Shown: piece by piece, positions 25,616 to 37,921 of the stretch | How positions within the stretch are numbered: the stretch's first letter is position 1 | Layout: every line of letters starts with the position of its first letter | DNA from: Thermomicrobiales bacterium | GTDB taxonomy: Bacteria; Chloroflexota; Chloroflexia; Thermomicrobiales; CFX8 | Assembly: GCA_023954495.1 (NCBI GenBank) | Contig: JAMLIA010000012.1 | Coordinates: 1 to 58,235, forward strand | Length of the DNA: 58,235 nt | Direction of reading: 5' to 3' | Translations under genes and position numbers: made by a program | The notes under the pieces: generated by a model | What the model was told of the DNA's origin: nothing | What the model saw: the letters and a program-made list of their open reading frames with translations, nothing else | Databases searched by the model: none

Positions 25616-26683
25616 GGTCAACATGCGGAGACAGCTCGCGCTGTTTGCGTTGGAAGTCTCGCTCACCGTCGACAACGGCATCCTTGTGCTCTTTGGTCCG
25701 TCCGGCGCGGGCAAGTCGATGCTGCTCCGCACGATCGCTGGTATCGAGCGCGCCGATGCCGGGATCATTGAGCTGGGTGGCCGCGTGCTGCTCGACACCA
25801 GCCGTGGGATCAATCTCGATTCGCGTCAGCGCCGGGTCGGCTATGTGCCGCAGCAATATGGGCTGTTTCCTCATTTGAGTGCGGTCGATAACGTCGCCTA
25901 TCCGATGGTCGCCGGTCGCGGTGCGCGGCGAGCTGAGGCGCGTGCGCGAGCTCGCGAGCTGCTCGATATGGTGGGAGTCGCCAACCGCGCCGACGCGCCG
26001 CCGTCGCGACTGTCCGGCGGGCAGCAGCAGCGCGTCGCGATCGCCCGCGCGGTCGGCGCTGATTCCGAGGTGCTGCTGCTCGACGAGCCGCTTGCCGCAC
26101 TGGATGCACCCACGCGGCACGAGCTCCGCGAACTCCTGCGGCGACTGCAGCGCGAGCTCGCAGTGCCGGTCATCTTCGTAACACGATCTCGAGGAGGCTG
26201 TGTCAGTCGGAACGGCGATGGCGGTGATGGCGGAAGGTCGGGTGCGCCAGATCGACACCGTCGCTCGTGTCCTGGATGCGCCCGTTGATCGGCTGGTCGC
26301 TGATCTTGTGCAAGCACGGAACGTATTGCCGGGTGACCTGGAGCGCGACGAGGGCACTGCATTCGTCGCTACGGACATTGGTCGTCTGCGCGCAGCAACC
26401 CCGCACGACGCCGGATTGGTCGACGTCATCATCCGGCCCGACCTGCTGCGGCTCTCAACAGACGCTCAGGCGAACGGGCACGACACACTGCTGGACGGCA
26501 CGGTCGTCGATCTGGTCGACTACGGAACGCGGGCGACGGTGACGCTCGCTATCGGGGACGGCCGGCTCGAGGCAGGTGTAACTCGCGGCGATATGCGCCG
26601 ACTGGCTATCGGACGGGGTGATCGCTTGCGGTGCATCATTCCAGCAGATGCTGTCCACGTTGTTGATCGGCTGGAAGGCGCGG

Positions 26684-26700
<17 letters not shown>
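25608..26700 (+). pseudogene. modC: Molybdate-type ABC ATPase, frameshifted
   Basis: Two frames together form one ABC ATPase with a C-terminal TOBE domain. Frame A (from GTG 25608) has Walker A FGPSGAGKS, signature LSGGQQQR and Walker B VLLLDEP, but after VIFVT it turns into nonsense and stops at 26288. Frame B resumes with LEEAVSVGTAMAVMAEGRVRQ and continues to TOBE, ending 26700. The break is at about 26180-26184: the expected VIFVTHDLEEA needs two more bases, so the H-D switch codons are damaged. Either a 2-base loss, a 1-base gain or an assembly error explains it. If real, the H-loop is lost and the transporter would be inactive. Confidence 0.9.
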
Positions 26701-28813
<2,113 letters not shown>

Positions 28814-28892
28814 TCAGCACTCCTCACGATCCATCAATCCTGATGAGATTGAATCACTGACCGGCAGGCGCGCAAGATCGGGACACACGAAA

Positions 28893-28920
28893 ACGGGACG
28901 AGCGTCTGCGCCCGTCCCGT
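28893..28920 (-). terminator. Hairpin terminator downstream of the small ORF
   Basis: ACGGGACG (28893-28900) pairs with CGTCCCGT (28913-28920). Read on the minus strand, the right arm runs straight into TTTTCG, so it is an intrinsic terminator for the small leftward gene ending at 28945. Confidence 0.65.
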
Positions 28921-28944
28921 CATCCTGCTGTCGCTTGCATCGGT

Positions 28945-29043
28945 CTACCTCTGGAAGAGCGTGGTCCACTTCCGGTTGCCGCGCAGCCTTGCGAGCTCCT
29001 GGCGGTTGTAGTCGAGCAGCTTATCTGCGGTATACGGATCCAT
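28945..29043 (-). CDS. Small hypothetical protein, 32 residues
   Basis: From ATG 29043 the frame reads MDPYTADKLLDYNRQELA and ends WTTLFQR, with GAAGGGAACACTC just upstream and an intrinsic terminator just downstream. The frame continues open to 29163, but that part looks unstructured. It is a plausible short amphipathic helical protein. No family or function is recognised. Support is the ribosome-binding site, stop and terminator arrangement. Confidence 0.45.
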   Translation of the reverse strand: MDPYTADKLLDYNRQELARLRGNRKWTTLFQR

Positions 29044-29322
29044 GAGTGTTCCCTTCACCTCATCAACGAGACGCCTGTTGACGTTCCGCGTCCTTGCGGA
29101 TCGGGCGGCGACGTTGCCGCTCACCGTCTGATACAGAGGATAGGGTTCGGCTCGCATCCGCACGCCGTCAGTCCGGATGGCTTTCTACCTGTCCTGGGGA
29201 ACAGCAATGAGCCTGTCACTCCGGCTCGTTGCGAGCGAGCGAGCGCTGATCTGTCTTGTTTGGAGACAATGGCGTATTCTAGCCCGCGAACCTGTGACTC
29301 CACACGAGGGATGTGTCTGCCC

Positions 29323-32300
29323 ATGACCGAACCTTGCCTCCCACCGCTCGATGACGGCTCACCGCGCACCATTGCGCCGACCGATATTGCGCGATTCGCA
29401 CGACTGAACCAATGCGAGCGCTACCTGCGCTTTCGCCTCCATGAGCGCGAGCATGGTTCAGGGTTCCTCAATGACTACGGTGTGCGGGCGCAAACGATTC
29501 CGTTGCTGTTCCCGCGCTCGGGGCAGGAGTTCGAGGATCGGATCGAGCGTGAAGCTGCCGCTGTTCTGCCGACTCATAACTTCCGCCCACCACAAACACG
29601 CGGCCTGGCCTGGACTGACAACAACGCCGAGGTCGTCGAGCTGGCTCGGACGCTGCCGGCAGGTGAGACACTGTTGCTCTTCCAGCCGCGGCTGCAGGCG
29701 GATGTCAAAGGCTGGCGTATGCGGGGCGCGGCTGATCTGCTGCGCATGACGCGGGACGAACGCGGCAGGCTGTCGGTCATCATCGCCGACATGAAGTCGA
29801 CCCGCGCCACGAAGATCGACCACCGGCTGCAGGTCGCCTTCTATCACGAGATGCTGTCAGCGATCTTCCGTGATGCTGGTGTCGATCTGGCCGGGATCGA
29901 GTTGGCGATCCTCTACCGTGGCCCGTCCAGCCCCGACCCGGCCTTGACTGAGGCCGAGCTTGATGCGCTTGACCAGCAACGACACGAAGCGAACGAGCTG
30001 TTTGGCACCAGCGACGGGTTTCTGGAGATCGTTCTTGATCCGCAGCACTATATCGGTGCGGTCGAAGATCTCGTCACCAGCGAACATTCGGTGGCGCGCA
30101 GGGTCGCGGCGCTCCCGTTCGAGGATGTTCCGTTTCACATTGGTCGGCAATGCGATAGCTGCATCTTCAATGAGTACTGCATGAAGTGGTCGCACGAGCA
30201 CAGCGATCTGTCCGGCATCCCACATCTCACGATGAACGACAAGAAGGCGCTGCAGCAGATCGGGATTCGGTCGGTCGATGATCTGGCGGCGCTGAAGGTG
30301 CCGCTAGACGGCGATTCTCGGACGCTGGTACCCGCACCGGGCAGCGAACGCCTCGCCGAGCTGGCATCGACGACCTGGCCAGTCGGACCGCGACTCGACG
30401 AGATGATTCTCCGAGCCCGTAATTACCGTTCGCGCTGGAGCAAGGACATCGACCGGCCACCGTCTTTCATCCCCAACAAGGGCTATGGATCGCTGCCAGC
30501 CAGCAGTCCCGAGCAGCATGCGAATCTCGTCCGCATCTACGTCGACGCGCAGGGCGACTACCTGCATGACCGCGTCTACATGCTGGGCGCGCTGGTAGTC
30601 GGCGCGGAGGACGGTGAGGAGCAGGAGGAGCGGCGACGGGTGATCGTTCGCATCACCGATGGCCCGCCGGACACCGAGGCTGCCGAGCAGCGTCTGCTGG
30701 TGGACTGGATCAGTGCCGTTCTCCGCGCGGTCGTAGAGGTGGCAGCGCCGGATGCCAACGGCGAGCTGCGTGCGCCAATCCACCTGATCTTCTGGGATAG
30801 CCTCTCGCAGACGCTATTGCTGGACGGGTTGGCGCGGCACTTCCGCTCGGTTATCGATGCAACGGCGCTCTACGATTTCATGACGCAGATGGCCGGTTAC
30901 GACTCGGCGATCAGCAGCTTCCTCTCCGACGAAATTCGCCAGCATCGCAACTACCCGTTTGTCTGCCAGTCGCTGCAGTCGGTCGCCGCCTGGCTTGGCT
31001 TCAACTGGAACGAACCGGAGCCATATCGATCGATCTTCCGGAACCGTCTGTTCGATTACTGGGGTCGTTTCAATCAGGAGGACGACACCTCGTGGTACAT
31101 GAATCGTGCTCGGTTCAACAGCCAGATCCCGCTGGAATATGCGTACGGCGCCTGGGATGATCTGCCGACTGACAGCGCTGGCTGGGAGGCGAAGCGCTAT
31201 CGCGCGGTTGTACCCGCGCAAGTCATTGGCTTCGAGCAGCGGCGGCTGGAGGCACTTGAGCACATCGCTCACGATCTGCCGGCCAACCGCGATACAACCA
31301 AGTCATCGTTCCTGCTGCCGGAACTGCACACCATCGAGGGCAAGGCGCACACGCTGGCCGCTGCGTTGAAGGAATTCGTTTCGATTGAGCGTTTCGTAGA
31401 GCTGGCGAACTGGCGTGCTGAGCGCGCGCCGGCTCCGGAGAAGCGTGTGTTGTCGGGCGTGACACTGGTCGTGCGCTACGTTGCAGCCGATCAGGAGCCC
31501 GAAGTGCGCATCACGATCGCCGAGAACAACCGTCGCGCAGTGTTGCGCGACAAGCTCTACAGCGAAGCGCAGGCGCTTGCCGAACCGGGTGAGGCGGTCA
31601 AGCTGACCAGCGAGCAGAACAAGGCAACCAAGCTGACGCTCGAAGGTGTCCGTGTGCGCTTCCGTGTTGAGGTCGAGGACACCGACTGCGGGCTGGACGA
31701 GGCGCTGACGCTGGCCGGCTTGCGGACCGGCGCGACCGTGCTGATCAATGCGCGGACTGAGATCGACAGTCGTCCGGAATCGAACAACCGCGAATACACT
31801 CCGACCGCGAAAACGATGCTCTACGCGATGCGCGGACGATTGGCCGGGATCAGCGTCCAACGCAACGCAGACGATCGCGCTGTCGCCGCATGGGCGCTCG
31901 TCGATCTGGAAGAAGGTAATCGCCGCGGTACCGATGGGTTCATCTTTACGACGATGCTTGCCCGGAAGCGCGGCTTCGACGACGGTCGCCTCTACACGCT
32001 CGACGGAGACCCGAACGACTGGTCCGGCTCGCACTCAATGGGCTTGATCGGCGCGATCGAAGACGGCGGGCACAACACGCTCTACACATGGCTGGATGGT
32101 GACCTACCGGAAGCTGCCAACTGGCCCGCAACAGCGCAGGCCGGCCAGCGGCGCTTCGTGGATGGCCTCATCGCATTGCATGACGCCGGGTTGCTCGCCG
32201 ACTTCGAACCGAGCAAGTTGGAGTACATGCGCGATCACGGCTGCGATCCGGTGCTGATCGTGCAGGGGCCGCCGGGCACCGGCAAGAGCTACTCGACCGC

Positions 32301-33684
32301 GTTTGCCGTGCTGGCACGCATGCAGGGCGCGATGGAAGCGGGCATGACGTACAGGGTTGCCGTCTCATGCCACACCCACGCAGCGGTTGATGTCCTGCTC
32401 GGCAAGCTGGCCGAAGTTCAGCAGCAGCTCGACGAGATCATCGCCGGTCATCCCGGCATCGCGTCGGAGTATTTTCATCCCGACATCACCAGCGTGCCGC
32501 TCTTGCGCTTTGCCGGAAACGACGAGCCTCCCGCGTCGGTCCGGCAGATTCCGCCCGCCGACAATCGAAACTATCGCGGCCCAAAGAACTGGAATCAGGT
32601 CGCGGACAACGGCTACTGCGTCGTCGGCGCGACTCCGGTTGGATTCCGGCGGCTGGTGGTCGAGAAGTTCCAGACCAAAAATTTGTGTGGGCAGACGCTG
32701 TATCAATGCCTGATCATCGACGAAGCGTCGCAGATGAACTTGCCGCTGGCGATGATCGCGGCGCTGGCGCTGGCCCCGGATGGACAGCTGATCGCGGTTG
32801 GCGATCACCGGCAAATGCCGCCGATCGTCAAGCACGACTGGTCGCGCGAGCGTCGCCGCACCTTCCAGGAGTACCGGACCTACGCGTCGCTGTTCGAGAC
32901 GCTGCAGGAGCTCGATGTCCCGACCATCCGCTTCAGCCGCAGTTTCCGACTGCCTCGTGACGTTGCCGAGTTCCTGCGTCGTGAGATCTACTCACGCGAC
33001 AACATTGACTTCCACTCGAACGAGACCGCGACCCTGCCGGAGATGGACGGGCTGGAGGGTCTGGCCGCGGCGGTGCTGCATCCCGACTACCCGATCATCG
33101 TCGTTGTCCACGGAGAGGACCGCAGCCAGCTGCGCAACGAGTTTGAGCAGACGCTAATCACGCCGCTGTTGGAGACACTGGCGGACAGATACAACCTCGA
33201 CTGCCGGACCGGGCTGGGCGTCGTCGTGCCGCACCGCGCCCAGCGTGCGGGGTTGCAGGAGGCGTTGCCGGTTCTTTCCGAGCGCGACGACGACGGCATC
33301 ATCACGCGCTCAGCAGTCGACACCGTCGAGCGCTTCCAGGGCGACGAGCGCAAGGTGATCGTCTACAGCGCGACCGAGAGCGACCCGCAGTACCTTGTCA
33401 CGGCCAGCAAGTTCCTGATGGACCCACGGCGGTTGACGGTCGCACTGAGCCGCGCGCGCCGCAAGGTCATCGTCGTCGCCGCCCGGACAGTTTTCGGCAT
33501 CTTCTCCTCCGACGAAGAGACGTTCGACAACGCCCAGCTCTGGAAGAACCTGCTGCGCCGCGAGTGCACCGAGCTTATCTGGAGTGGCGCGGTTGATGGC
33601 ACCGACGTGCAGGTGTGGGGTAGTGGTCGCCCTGAGGACGAGATCAACAGGAACGATAACCGGGCAGCCGCGAACCAGTCTTGA
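29323..33684 (+). CDS. Fe-S PD-(D/E)XK nuclease fused to an SF1 helicase (Dna2/Cas4-like)
   Basis: A 1453-residue two-part enzyme. The N-terminal nuclease has D156-x-K158 in IIADMKST, an upstream GAAD, and QVAFY. Four cysteines, C31 and C277-xx-C280-x5-C286, are spaced as in the 4Fe-4S cluster of Dna2, Cas4 and AddB. A RecB-like RNase-H-type middle region follows. The C-terminal SF1B (Upf1/Dna2-like) helicase has Walker A GPPGTGKS (982-989), Walker B DEAS (1133-1136) and RFQGDERKVIVYS...TVALSRARRKVIVV. The likely job is ATP-driven DNA unwinding with cleavage, in repair or defence. The frame opens at 29260; the ATG at 29323 (MTEPCLPP) is the likely start. Confidence 0.9.
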   Translation: MTEPCLPPLDDGSPRTIAPTDIARFARLNQCERYLRFRLHEREHGSGFLNDYGVRAQTIPLLFPRSGQEFEDRIEREAAAVLPTHNFRPPQTRGLAWTDNNAEVVELARTLPAGETLLLFQPRLQADVKGWRMRGAADLLRMTRDERGRLSVIIADMKSTRATKIDHRLQVAFYHEMLSAIFRDAGVDLAGIELAILYRGPSSPDPALTEAELDALDQQRHEANELFGTSDGFLEIVLDPQHYIGAVEDLVTSEHSVARRVAALPFEDVPFHIGRQCDSCIFNEYCMKWSHEHSDLSGIPHLTMNDKKALQQIGIRSVDDLAALKVPLDGDSRTLVPAPGSERLAELASTTWPVGPRLDEMILRARNYRSRWSKDIDRPPSFIPNKGYGSLPASSPEQHANLVRIYVDAQGDYLHDRVYMLGALVVGAEDGEEQEERRRVIVRITDGPPDTEAAEQRLLVDWISAVLRAVVEVAAPDANGELRAPIHLIFWDSLSQTLLLDGLARHFRSVIDATALYDFMTQMAGYDSAISSFLSDEIRQHRNYPFVCQSLQSVAAWLGFNWNEPEPYRSIFRNRLFDYWGRFNQEDDTSWYMNRARFNSQIPLEYAYGAWDDLPTDSAGWEAKRYRAVVPAQVIGFEQRRLEALEHIAHDLPANRDTTKSSFLLPELHTIEGKAHTLAAALKEFVSIERFVELANWRAERAPAPEKRVLSGVTLVVRYVAADQEPEVRITIAENNRRAVLRDKLYSEAQALAEPGEAVKLTSEQNKATKLTLEGVRVRFRVEVEDTDCGLDEALTLAGLRTGATVLINARTEIDSRPESNNREYTPTAKTMLYAMRGRLAGISVQRNADDRAVAAWALVDLEEGNRRGTDGFIFTTMLARKRGFDDGRLYTLDGDPNDWSGSHSMGLIGAIEDGGHNTLYTWLDGDLPEAANWPATAQAGQRRFVDGLIALHDAGLLADFEPSKLEYMRDHGCDPVLIVQGPPGTGKSYSTAFAVLARMQGAMEAGMTYRVAVSCHTHAAVDVLLGKLAEVQQQLDEIIAGHPGIASEYFHPDITSVPLLRFAGNDEPPASVRQIPPADNRNYRGPKNWNQVADNGYCVVGATPVGFRRLVVEKFQTKNLCGQTLYQCLIIDEASQMNLPLAMIAALALAPDGQLIAVGDHRQMPPIVKHDWSRERRRTFQEYRTYASLFETLQELDVPTIRFSRSFRLPRDVAEFLRREIYSRDNIDFHSNETATLPEMDGLEGLAAAVLHPDYPIIVVVHGEDRSQLRNEFEQTLITPLLETLADRYNLDCRTGLGVVVPHRAQRAGLQEALPVLSERDDDGIITRSAVDTVERFQGDERKVIVYSATESDPQYLVTASKFLMDPRRLTVALSRARRKVIVVAARTVFGIFSSDEETFDNAQLWKNLLRRECTELIWSGAVDGTDVQVWGSGRPEDEINRNDNRAAANQS

Positions 33685-33803
33685 CAACGCATGATTGTCG
33701 ATCACGCCAAGCGGATCAATTCAGGCGCTGTTGACCTCATCAACGATGAACCAGCAGGTGCCAACTGCAATCGCAGGTCAGGTTCGAACCGAAGGGGGTT
33801 GGT

Positions 33804-34533
33804 GTGCGGAAAGTCATGTTCCTTGATGAGTCCGGTGATCACAGCTTGAGCATCATCGATCCTCAGTATCCGCTTTTTGTGCTCGGTGGGGTCATTGTTG
33901 ATCAGGACTATGCAACGGGTGAGATGGAGGAGCGCGTACGGCAATTCAAGCTTGATCTGTTCGGGCGTGACGACATCATCTTGCACACAGCCGACATCAC
34001 GCGAAGCAAAGGGGCGTTTTCGAAGATGCGCCATACTGTGTTTCGCGAACAGTTCTATTCGAATCTCAACGAATTGATTCGTTCACTCGACTTTCAGGTA
34101 ATCGCGTGCGTCATTCGCAAAAATGAGCATTACGAGCGCTATGGGCTTGATGCGATCGACCCGTACATGTTGAGTCTGAATGTCCTTGTGGAGCGTTTCT
34201 GTTTTGAGATTGGTGAAACGCCGAGTGGTGGCCTGATCGTTGCCGAAAAGCGCAACCCCACACTTGACCACCAGCTTGAGATAGGATGGCTGAACCTGCG
34301 AGTCCAAGTACGCGCTATATGAAGAAAACGATCAGTGAACAATCGTTGCACTGAATACGCGCTCAAAAAAGGACAATATTGCTGCGCTACAAATCGCTGA
34401 TCTCGTCGTTTCGCCAGTTGGCCGATATGTCCTTGGGAAAAGCCCGCAAGAGGATTGGAATATCATTGAGTCGAAATTGCGACACCGCAATGGATCGTAT
34501 TCCGAGCAGGACTGTTATTCTTCCGCAGGATAA
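33804..34533 (+). pseudogene. DUF3800 protein gene broken by two one-base losses
   Basis: The N-terminal frame (GTG 33804, RKVMFLDESGDHSL) is a DUF3800 start with the DESG motif and runs to WLNLRVQ before stopping at 34322. Restoring one base near 34308 gives GTRYMKKTISEQ; restoring another near 34341 gives IVALNTRSKKDNIAALQIADLVVSPVGRYVLGK and IIESKLRHRNGSYS to a TAA at 34531. The rebuilt protein is a full DUF3800, a family often found near mobile or defence genes. GC is lower here than in the flanks, suggesting transfer. It may be true decay or an assembly error in short base runs. Confidence 0.85.
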
Positions 34534-34691
34534 ATGATAAGGCCAGGACCCGCAATGGCAGTTCCCAGCCTCTATACTGAATGATAACACACGGGTCAAC
34601 GCGTCGGCAGATCGTTTGTGTGTTGTGCAATGGTGAAATTGCTGGTGGCAAGATCGGCCCAACCGCCACCAGCATCCCTAGCTGCACCAAT

Positions 34692-35653
34692 CTAATCCAG
34701 CGCAGCCATCCGCGTTCGCTCCTCGTACTCATCCATCTCGATCGTCTGCACGACGTATCCGGCACCTTCGCCGGTCGATGCGGCGTTGACGTTGCCGAGC
34801 GCGTCCATGGCGACGATGTTCATGGCATTGGATCGTTCGGAGTATTTGTCGACCAGGTGGCTGAGGTCCTTCATCGCGGTTGTAAGTGCTTCCTCCAGTG
34901 ACATGCCGAAGCGCAGGTACGTCACGACGCTGTGCGCTGTTGCGCAGCGAATGCCATTTCGCCGCGTCCGGTGCAGGCAGCCGAGCCGTAGCGATTATCG
35001 GCGTAGTTGCCGGCCCCGATGACCGGCGAGTCGCCGAGGCGGCCCGGCCACTTGAAGCCCCAGCCGGATGTCGACACGGCGCAGGCGATGTTGCCCTCAA
35101 GGTCGCGTGCGATGACGTTCGTCGTGCCGAAGATCTTGTCGTGCAGGAGCTCTTTCCAGTTGCGGACAGTTGACATGTAGGTCGAATACTGATCTTCGTA
35201 GGCGTTGCTGGTCGTCTCGATGTCGCCGATGATCCGTGCCCGCCAAAGCTCGTGGGCCTCCGGTGTAAGCAGCTCGGCTTTCTCGAAGCCATGCGCTTCG
35301 GCGAACAGCTCTGCGCCGGTACCGGCGAGCATGACGTGCGGTGTTTCCTCCATGACCTTGCGGGCGATGTCGATCGGATGTGGATAGCCCTTGATCGCGC
35401 CGACTGCACCGGCGGCCAGCGTCTTGCCATCCATGACCGTCGCGTCAAGCTCGACCTCGCCGAGCAGGTTGGGGATGCCGCCGGTGCCGACGCCGTAGTC
35501 CTCGAGGTTGTCCTCGACACAGCGCACGGCGGCCATCGCAGCATCGAGTGCGCTCCCGCCATCCTTCAGCACGTCAATTGCGGCCTGCATGCCGACGCGC
35601 GCGTTGGCGCTGCCGACGACAATGCCTACTGTTCCTTCTGGTGATGTCGCCAT
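34692..35653 (-). pseudogene. Asparaginase-2/isoaspartyl peptidase family, frameshifted
   Basis: The first frame (MATSPEGTVGIVVGSANARVG) is an Ntn-hydrolase of the glycosylasparaginase/isoaspartyl-peptidase family. GTTNVIARD supplies the candidate catalytic Thr and GRLGDSPVIGAGNYAD is the family motif. It runs into CTGRGEMAF and stops near 34922. The second frame continues as TAHSVVTYLRFGMSLEEAL...STGEGAGYV to 34692. Adding one base at about 34952 (GCATTC to GCAATTC) restores GEMAIRCATAHSVV. Such enzymes self-cleave at Thr, then hydrolyse asparagine-linked or isoaspartyl bonds. It sits in a peptide-degradation region. The break may be an assembly error. Confidence 0.88.
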
Positions 35654-35686
35654 GTTGATAGACTCCTCTATTTCAAATCCGCGAAA

Positions 35687-36535
35687 TTACGCGAGCCACG
35701 AAGCTGGCTCGTACAGCGACGAGCGCAACCCGGCCCACAGGTTCCGGTACTGCTCCCAGGCACCATCTCCCTGCACAGCGACCGTGATCGGACTGACACG
35801 CTCGATCCCGGCCGTTCGTGCGGCGCGGTCGCACTGCTGCATCGTCAGGAAATCGACCTCGATCCGCAGCGGCTCGCCGGGTGCGTACACCTTCGCGTCG
35901 TCGAGTCGCGCCAGTGCCCGCTCCGCAGCGGCGGTGATGTCGTCCTGCGCGGCCTTCAGCGGCCGACAGATCGCAGCATTACGCCCGCAGGCTTCCTTGA
36001 CTGCCACCGTCTCGATCTGATCGCCGAGGAACGCACGCGCTTCGCCGGTTGTTGTCAGGTCGCCGGTGACGAGGACGACCGGGATGCCGAGCGCGCCGAG
36101 GATCGCTGCGTTGAGACCCGTCTCGCCGTGCGCCTTGCCATTGACCCGCAATTCGTGGACAGCTACGCCGGCGATAGTGTGCGGATGGACGGCATCGTAG
36201 GTCTGCGCCATCGCGTGGTAGCCGACGAACAGCGCCGCGTCGAACGTGCGGCTGTCGGCTCCCTGCAGCTGGCAGTAGTCGCGTGCGTTGGCGCTGCCGG
36301 TCATCAGGTGTGCGGCGGGATGCAGCTCTTCGAAGAAGATGTTCCGCATCGGACCGTGTCCGTCGGCGACGAGGATGTAGTCGGCTCCCGCCCGCACCGC
36401 ACCCTCGACGGCGGCGCTGGCGTCGCCGGTCATGAGCCTGCGGCCACGGTCGTATTCGCGACCTTCGGCACCCATCATGTCGCCGTGGACGATTCCGGTA
36501 ATGCCTTCCATATCCACCGAGATGTAGACGTTCAT
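35687..36535 (-). CDS. dppA: D-aminopeptidase DppA (M55)
   Basis: A zinc peptidase of the M55 family. Motifs are SVDMEGITGIV at the N-terminus, DGHG (ILVADGHGPMRN), GYHAMA and NGKAHGETGLNA. Known M55 enzymes release D-amino acids from short D-peptides such as wall fragments. The second of two adjacent ATGs (36535) fits the GAGGAG spacing best. It is encoded upstream of, and in the same direction as, the asparaginase-like gene, and divergent from the amidohydrolase. Confidence 0.93.
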   Translation of the reverse strand: MNVYISVDMEGITGIVHGDMMGAEGREYDRGRRLMTGDASAAVEGAVRAGADYILVADGHGPMRNIFFEELHPAAHLMTGSANARDYCQLQGADSRTFDAALFVGYHAMAQTYDAVHPHTIAGVAVHELRVNGKAHGETGLNAAILGALGIPVVLVTGDLTTTGEARAFLGDQIETVAVKEACGRNAAICRPLKAAQDDITAAAERALARLDDAKVYAPGEPLRIEVDFLTMQQCDRAARTAGIERVSPITVAVQGDGAWEQYRNLWAGLRSSLYEPASWLA

Positions 36536-36699
36536 CATGCTCCTCGTCAGTTCCCACCCAATGGCTCAACCGCTGGGAATAGTAGATGAAGCGCGCGTTT
36601 CGCGCGATAGCCGAGGCAGGGCATTGACGCGGCGCGGCGACCCCGGTAGGTTGTCGAGGCCATTCGGCGATAAGCGACTGGGAGGGGAGCGCTGAAGAT

Positions 36700-37911
36700 A
36701 TGGAAGCAACTGGATTCGACACACTGATCCGTGGTGGGCGAGTCATCGACCCCGCGTCGGGCGTGGACGGGATGCTGGATGTCGCGATCAGTGACGGCAA
36801 GATTGCCGAAGTCGCGGCGGGGATTGATCCGTCGACGGCCAACGAGGTCATCGACGCGACCGACCAGATCGTCACACCTGGCCTGATCGATCTGCACACG
36901 CACATCTATTGGGGTGTGACCTACTGGGGGATTGAGCCGGACCCAGTCGCCGCCGTCAGCGGCGTTACCACCTGGCTCGATGTCGGCAGCGCCGGCTCAT
37001 ACACATTCCCCGGTTTCCGACGCTACGTCGTCGAGCCGAGCCGGGTTCGTATCTTTGCGCTCTTGAACCTGTCGGCGATTGGCCTCGTCGCGCCGTCATG
37101 GGAGCTATCGAATCCGGACTACCTGAACGTCGATCTGGCTGCGTCGATTGTCGAAGAGAATCGCGATCTGATTCTCGGCATCAAGGCGCGGATCGATGGG
37201 CGGACGACACGTGGCGTCGGCATCATGGCCGTCGAGCGCGCCCGTGAGCTGGCCGACAAGGTCAGCCTGCCACTGATGGTGCACATCGGCTCCGGCCCGC
37301 CGACGATTCAAGAGGTCGCGGCACTGCTGCGTCCCGGCGATATCCTGACCCACTGCTTCAGCGGCGGCGATATGCGCATCATGGACGAGAACGGCAAGGT
37401 GCTACCGGAGATCGCCGAGCTGCAACGGCAGGGGCTGGTGCTGGACATCGGTCATGGCACCGGTTCGTTCTCCTACGAAGTCACCGAAGCGATGCTCGAT
37501 CAGGGCGTGTTGCCGGATGTGATCTCCAGCGACATCCACCAGACTGCCCGGCAGGGACCGATGTTCGACCTGCCGACGACGCTCTCGAAGTTCCTCAATC
37601 TGGGCATGAGCCTGCCGGACGTGATCGCCCGCGCGACGACGAACGCCGCCAGTGCGATGCGCCGTCCGGATATGGGTACGCTCGCCGTAGGAACTCCGGC
37701 CGACGTGGCGGTGTTCCGTCTCGACGACGGGGACTATAGCTTCTTCGATTCCGACATGGCTCGCCGCGAGGGCGGCAAGCTGCTGACCGCGACAGCGACG
37801 CTCGTTGATGGTGTGAAGCTGCCGCGCATTCCAGAGCGACCGATGCACTCCTGGGCGAAGCTCCCGGAGCGTCAGGTTGGTGTTCAGCCGCCAGTGGCGA
37901 ACGCAAAATAA
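36700..37911 (+). CDS. Amidohydrolase/deacetylase-family metallohydrolase
   Basis: A 403-residue amidohydrolase. The metal ligands are HTH in GLIDLHTHIYWG, a candidate carbamylated Lys in GIKARIDG, His in MVHIGSGPP, His in LTHCFSGG and Asp in SSDIHQ. It follows the dihydroorotase/adenine-deaminase-like 'amidohydrolase/deacetylase' branch, some of which deacetylate N-acetyl amino acids. The start has GGGAGGGGAG upstream. The S9 peptidase gene begins 10 bases after the stop, so the pair is an operon for peptide or amide breakdown. Confidence 0.88.
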   Translation: MEATGFDTLIRGGRVIDPASGVDGMLDVAISDGKIAEVAAGIDPSTANEVIDATDQIVTPGLIDLHTHIYWGVTYWGIEPDPVAAVSGVTTWLDVGSAGSYTFPGFRRYVVEPSRVRIFALLNLSAIGLVAPSWELSNPDYLNVDLAASIVEENRDLILGIKARIDGRTTRGVGIMAVERARELADKVSLPLMVHIGSGPPTIQEVAALLRPGDILTHCFSGGDMRIMDENGKVLPEIAELQRQGLVLDIGHGTGSFSYEVTEAMLDQGVLPDVISSDIHQTARQGPMFDLPTTLSKFLNLGMSLPDVIARATTNAASAMRRPDMGTLAVGTPADVAVFRLDDGDYSFFDSDMARREGGKLLTATATLVDGVKLPRIPERPMHSWAKLPERQVGVQPPVANAK

Positions 37912-37921
37912 AGGAGCAACC

